Source: a bacterium ADurb.Bin374
Lineage (GTDB): Bacteria; Riflebacteria; Ozemobacteria; Ozemobacterales; Ozemobacteraceae
Reading direction: 5' to 3'
Length of the DNA stretch: 8,027 nucleotides
Assembly: GCA_002068715.1 (NCBI GenBank)
Contig: MWAR01000126.1
Location: 1 to 8,027 of the forward strand
A program made the translations under genes and the position numbers. The notes under the pieces are model-generated. The model had not been told where the DNA came from. It did no database searches and saw only the letters and a program-made list of their open reading frames with translations. Of this stretch, positions 5,892-8,027 are shown piece by piece (position 1 is the stretch's first letter; each line of letters opens with the position of its first letter).

Positions 5892-6608
5892 TCAATCCGC
5901 TCCCGTTCCCAGAAGTCTGTCGACCCACGCCGGCACGACCTCGGTCGCCGGTCCGTATGCCGCGTCGGCAAACCGCGAGGCGCCAACCGACGGTTCGAGG
6001 TTCAGCTCGATCGTGTGCGTCCCGCCGTTCGAGCGTGCGCGTTCTACGAAGCCGGCCGCCGGGTAGACGTTTCCCGACGTTCCGATCGCCGCGAACAGCG
6101 AGCAACGATCAATAGCTTCGAATATCTCATCCATCATAAGCGGAACTTCGCCGAACCAGACGATGTGCGGCCGCACTCCGCCCGTTTTGCCACAGTGCGG
6201 GCAGGCCGTTTCCGTCGATATCTCGCCCGTCTCGTTCCAGATGCGATCGCACTGTTCGCATCGCACCTTGAGGAGTTCGCCGTGCATGTGGATCAGCCGG
6301 GTCGAGCCGGCACGCTCGTGCAGGTCGTCGATATTCTGCGTCACGACGAGCAGCCGGTCGCCCAGTTCCCGTTCGAGCCTGGCAAGCGCGTGGTGGGCGG
6401 CGTTCGGCTGCACGGCGCCCAGCTGCATGCGTTGCTCGTTGTAAAACCGGTGAACCTTGGCGGGATTGCGCCGATAGCCCTCGGGCGTCGCGACATCTTC
6501 GATTCGATACCGTTCCCAGACGCCGCCGGCGTCGCGGAACGTGTCTAGGCCCGACTCCTTCGAAATGCCGGCCCCGGTGAGAACGACGATTCGGGATGTA
6601 TTTTTCAT
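5892..6608 (-). CDS. cobB: NAD-dependent protein deacylase, Sir2 family (class III, CobB/SIRT5-like)
   Basis: A 238-residue sirtuin core. The NAD-binding motif GAGIS is at 12-16, QNIDDLHERAG at 91-101, and the catalytic histidine is H109 in HMHG. Four zinc-binding cysteines (C117, C120, C136, C139) form the CxxC-x15-CxxC module. RPHIVWFGE (146-154) and GTSGNVYPAAGF (176-187) complete the fold. Sirtuins remove acyl groups from lysine using NAD+. The class III acyl-binding motif reads YNEQR (Y56 to R60): the tyrosine is kept, but the position of the usual arginine (Y+3) is glutamine Q59, so preference for succinyl or malonyl groups may be altered. No Shine-Dalgarno is visible. An in-frame TGA 12 nt upstream and the lack of later start codons before GAGIS make the ATG at 6608 the only workable start. 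It sits between a ligase gene and an isomerase-like gene on the same strand. The symbol cobB is by similarity only. Confidence 0.93.
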   Translation of the reverse strand: MKNTSRIVVLTGAGISKESGLDTFRDAGGVWERYRIEDVATPEGYRRNPAKVHRFYNEQRMQLGAVQPNAAHHALARLERELGDRLLVVTQNIDDLHERAGSTRLIHMHGELLKVRCEQCDRIWNETGEISTETACPHCGKTGGVRPHIVWFGEVPLMMDEIFEAIDRCSLFAAIGTSGNVYPAAGFVERARSNGGTHTIELNLEPSVGASRFADAAYGPATEVVPAWVDRLLGTGAD

Positions 6609-6637
6609 ATTATACGTTCACGGCGGGCGCGTTTCAA
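6609..6637 (-). promoter_or_regulatory. Near-consensus sigma-70-like promoter abutting the sirtuin start codon
   Basis: On the minus strand TTGAAA (6637-6632) is followed after exactly 17 nt by a perfect TATAAT (6614-6609), and the sirtuin ATG begins at the very next base. The -35 lies at the centre of the palindrome at 6625-6645. Normal initiation 6-8 nt after the -10 would fall inside codons 2-3, so the match cannot simply drive this gene as annotated. It may be fortuitous or carried by the repeat. Confidence 0.35.
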
Positions 6638-6645
6638 ACGCGCCC
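6625..6645. repeat. GC-rich palindrome, possible dispersed intergenic repeat
   Basis: GGGCGCGTTT (6625-6634) and AAACGCGCCC (6636-6645) are perfect reverse complements around a single base. On the minus-strand transcript the hairpin would lie between the ligase stop (6679) and the sirtuin start (6608). No T-run follows directly, so it is a weak terminator candidate. It resembles dispersed palindromic repeats of the GGGGCG...CGCCCC kind, and could stabilise the upstream message or attenuate read-through. Confidence 0.65.
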
Positions 6646-6678
6646 CTACATCAGCCTTCTTCGGTTCCTGTGCAAATT

Positions 6679-8016
6679 TCATCCGTGTCGTTCGTCGAGG
6701 ACGGTTTTGATCTTGCCGGTGCGGACGCTTCGCGGCAGCCCGCCCGGGGCCAACCATTCGATCTCGACATTCAGCCAGCCGTCTTTGATTGCCTTGGCAA
6801 GCTTGTATGAACCGTGTTCGAGGCCTTCGAGAACCTGGGCATCGGAAAGCGGCCGCGAGGCCTCCAGGCGCAGCACCAGCAGATCGCGGCTGTTTTTCGT
6901 GCGTGCGACGACCTGGAAGTTCTGGCTCACCGGGAGCAACGCGAGGCCGGACGCGACATCCGATGGAAGCAGATTGATGCCGCCGATCACCAGGAGGTCA
7001 TCGCACCGCCCCAGCAGTTCGAACGTCTTCCCGGAAAAGCCGCAGGCGCACTCGTCCATCTCGACCCAGCGGCCGAGATCGCCTGTTTTGTAGCGAACGA
7101 CAGGCATCAGCAGGCGTGTCAGGTTGGTCGAGACGATCTCGCCCGGCTCGCCGTCGTTTCGCACGGCGCCGGTCTCGGGGTTGACTATCTCGACGAACTG
7201 GTATCCCTCCAGCACGTGGTGAAGCGAGCCGCCGAGATGCGTGCACTGGTAGCCGATCGGGCCGGTGTCCACGCAGGCATACCCCGCGGAACGAACGAGC
7301 TCGCAGCCGAGCGTGCGACGCAGAAACTCGACCGTCGGCGCGCGCAGATGCTCGCCGCCGTAGAGAATCTTCCTGATTCGCACGTTCGATCCGCTCCGCT
7401 CGACTTCCTCGGCCAGCTTGATGATGACGGACGGCAGGCCGACGAGCGCATTCGCGTTGAACGCCTGCAGGAACTTGATCATCATGTCGTAACTGGTCGC
7501 GCCGCCGATCGGCATGTTCAGACAGCCGATGTTCTCGAGTGCCCGGCCCGCGACGTTGAAGCTGGTCCAGAGATTGCCGGCGAGGAAAATATTCCCGACG
7601 ACGTCTTCCGCCTCGAGGCCCGCGGTTGAATATATGAATCCTAATACATCTGTTGCTATCTTATATTCCTCGTTGGAATACAGCGCGAATTTCGGCTGAC
7701 CGGTCGTTCCGCCGGACGCGTAGACGTAGGCATCGGCCATCGGCCCGGTCAGGATGTCGTTCGAGAGGGGCGGCGAGTGGCGATAGAACGTGTCGCGATC
7801 GAGCAGGGGAAGCGCGCGAAGGCGTTCCGTCGGCGAGCGATGCGTTTTTTCCGCCGCGGCGACGAGGGGGCCGTAATATGGGGAGCGGCGCAGCGCGTCC
7901 AGAAGGTTGCCGATGATACGCCCGGGCTCGTTCCGGTGTTCCCGATCGATCCATTCGACGAGCTGGGAAAGCAGGAACGGGCCCTCGTGAGGGGCGCCCG
8001 TCTTCCCCTCGCTCAT
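6679..8016 (-). CDS. PaaK-like adenylate-forming enzyme (acyl/aryl-CoA ligase family)
   Basis: A 445-residue protein of the ANL superfamily closest to phenylacetate-CoA ligases. The phosphate-binding loop SGGTTGQPK is at 101-109. The A5-like segment GYACVDTGPIGYQC (245-258) has Asp250 where many relatives have Glu. MPVVRYKTGDLGRW (304-317) holds the ribose-binding D313. CACGFSG (323-329), then LLGRCDDLLVIGG (334-346), forms the hinge region typical of PaaK-like proteins. The C-terminal PRSVRTGKIK (428-437) carries the conserved lysine K435. The family activates a carboxylic acid with ATP and usually transfers it to CoA; the acid is not predictable here. ATG 8016 gives a normal family N-terminus, but only 11 nt upstream are in the window, no clear ribosome site is seen and the frame stays open, so a longer start is possible. 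It is followed on the same strand by a sirtuin gene after 70 bp. Residues 113-131 are encoded by unusually AT-rich codons. Confidence 0.87.
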   Translation of the reverse strand: MSEGKTGAPHEGPFLLSQLVEWIDREHRNEPGRIIGNLLDALRRSPYYGPLVAAAEKTHRSPTERLRALPLLDRDTFYRHSPPLSNDILTGPMADAYVYASGGTTGQPKFALYSNEEYKIATDVLGFIYSTAGLEAEDVVGNIFLAGNLWTSFNVAGRALENIGCLNMPIGGATSYDMMIKFLQAFNANALVGLPSVIIKLAEEVERSGSNVRIRKILYGGEHLRAPTVEFLRRTLGCELVRSAGYACVDTGPIGYQCTHLGGSLHHVLEGYQFVEIVNPETGAVRNDGEPGEIVSTNLTRLLMPVVRYKTGDLGRWVEMDECACGFSGKTFELLGRCDDLLVIGGINLLPSDVASGLALLPVSQNFQVVARTKNSRDLLVLRLEASRPLSDAQVLEGLEHGSYKLAKAIKDGWLNVEIEWLAPGGLPRSVRTGKIKTVLDERHG

Positions 8017-8027
8017 GCCGCCGAACT

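Noticed and set aside
5891..5986. Longer N-terminus of the isomerase-like protein from ATG 5986
   Set aside because: The extra 32 residues are Arg-rich, out of frame with the sirtuin end they overlap, and absent from the family pattern, which begins at MKLGYPTHP.
5784..6548. Plus-strand 254-codon frame
   Set aside because: It is antisense to the sirtuin and to the start of the isomerase-like gene, with no domain.
6814..7629. Plus-strand 271-codon frame
   Set aside because: It is antisense to the ligase gene and shows no family signature.
1..8027. CRISPR array, tRNA/rRNA genes, transposase or phage genes
   Set aside because: I found no regularly spaced direct repeats, no cloverleaf or rRNA-like sequence, and no recombinase or phage protein motifs in any plausible frame.

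Overview
The window is GC-rich and densely coded. It reads as chromosome of a free-living bacterium with elaborate cytoplasmic signalling. A GspF/PilC-type inner-membrane platform protein suggests an organism with type II secretion or type IV pili, most likely diderm. The sequence alone does not fix the phylum. There are no rRNA or tRNA genes, transposase, CRISPR array or phage genes.

Left block (1-2770): a partial minus-strand gene for a short, cysteine-rich GspF/PilC-like protein runs off the left edge. It is divergent from a plus-strand gene for a soluble protein with two GAF-like domains and a C-terminal class III adenylate cyclase domain. The 272-bp divergent region holds two perfect 10-bp palindromes, a 7-bp-stem inverted repeat and a weak promoter candidate.

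Middle block (2751-4816): a small GIY-YIG nuclease of the UPF0213/YhbQ type overlaps the cyclase end by 20 nt. It then converges tail-to-tail, with 70 bp of overlap, on a minus-strand GAF-PAS-SpoIIE (PP2C-type) phosphatase gene. The cyclase and the phosphatase are both soluble sensors with GAF-like inputs, so this looks like a small signalling island. No STAS or anti-sigma partner is visible.

Spacer (4817-5125): it holds the phosphatase promoter (extended -10 next to an inverted repeat), a 128-bp MITE/REP-like element with imperfect terminal inverted repeats, and a probable terminator for the genes to its right.

Right block (5126-8016, all minus strand): transcription order is a PaaK-like adenylate-forming ligase, a class III/CobB-like sirtuin, and a sugar-phosphate isomerase/epimerase-like TIM barrel. 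Sirtuin and TIM barrel are separated by one base. Ligase and sirtuin are separated by 70 bp that contain a strong GC-rich palindrome and a near-consensus sigma-70-like promoter, oddly placed against the sirtuin start codon. A ligase with a conserved C-terminal lysine next to a lysine deacylase suggests acylation control of the ligase, which is an inference.

I see no clearly new multi-gene system. The points most worth a second look are the altered YxxR motif of the sirtuin, the palindrome/promoter at its start, the MITE-like element, the divergent GspF-like protein and the AT-rich codon patches in two otherwise GC-rich genes.
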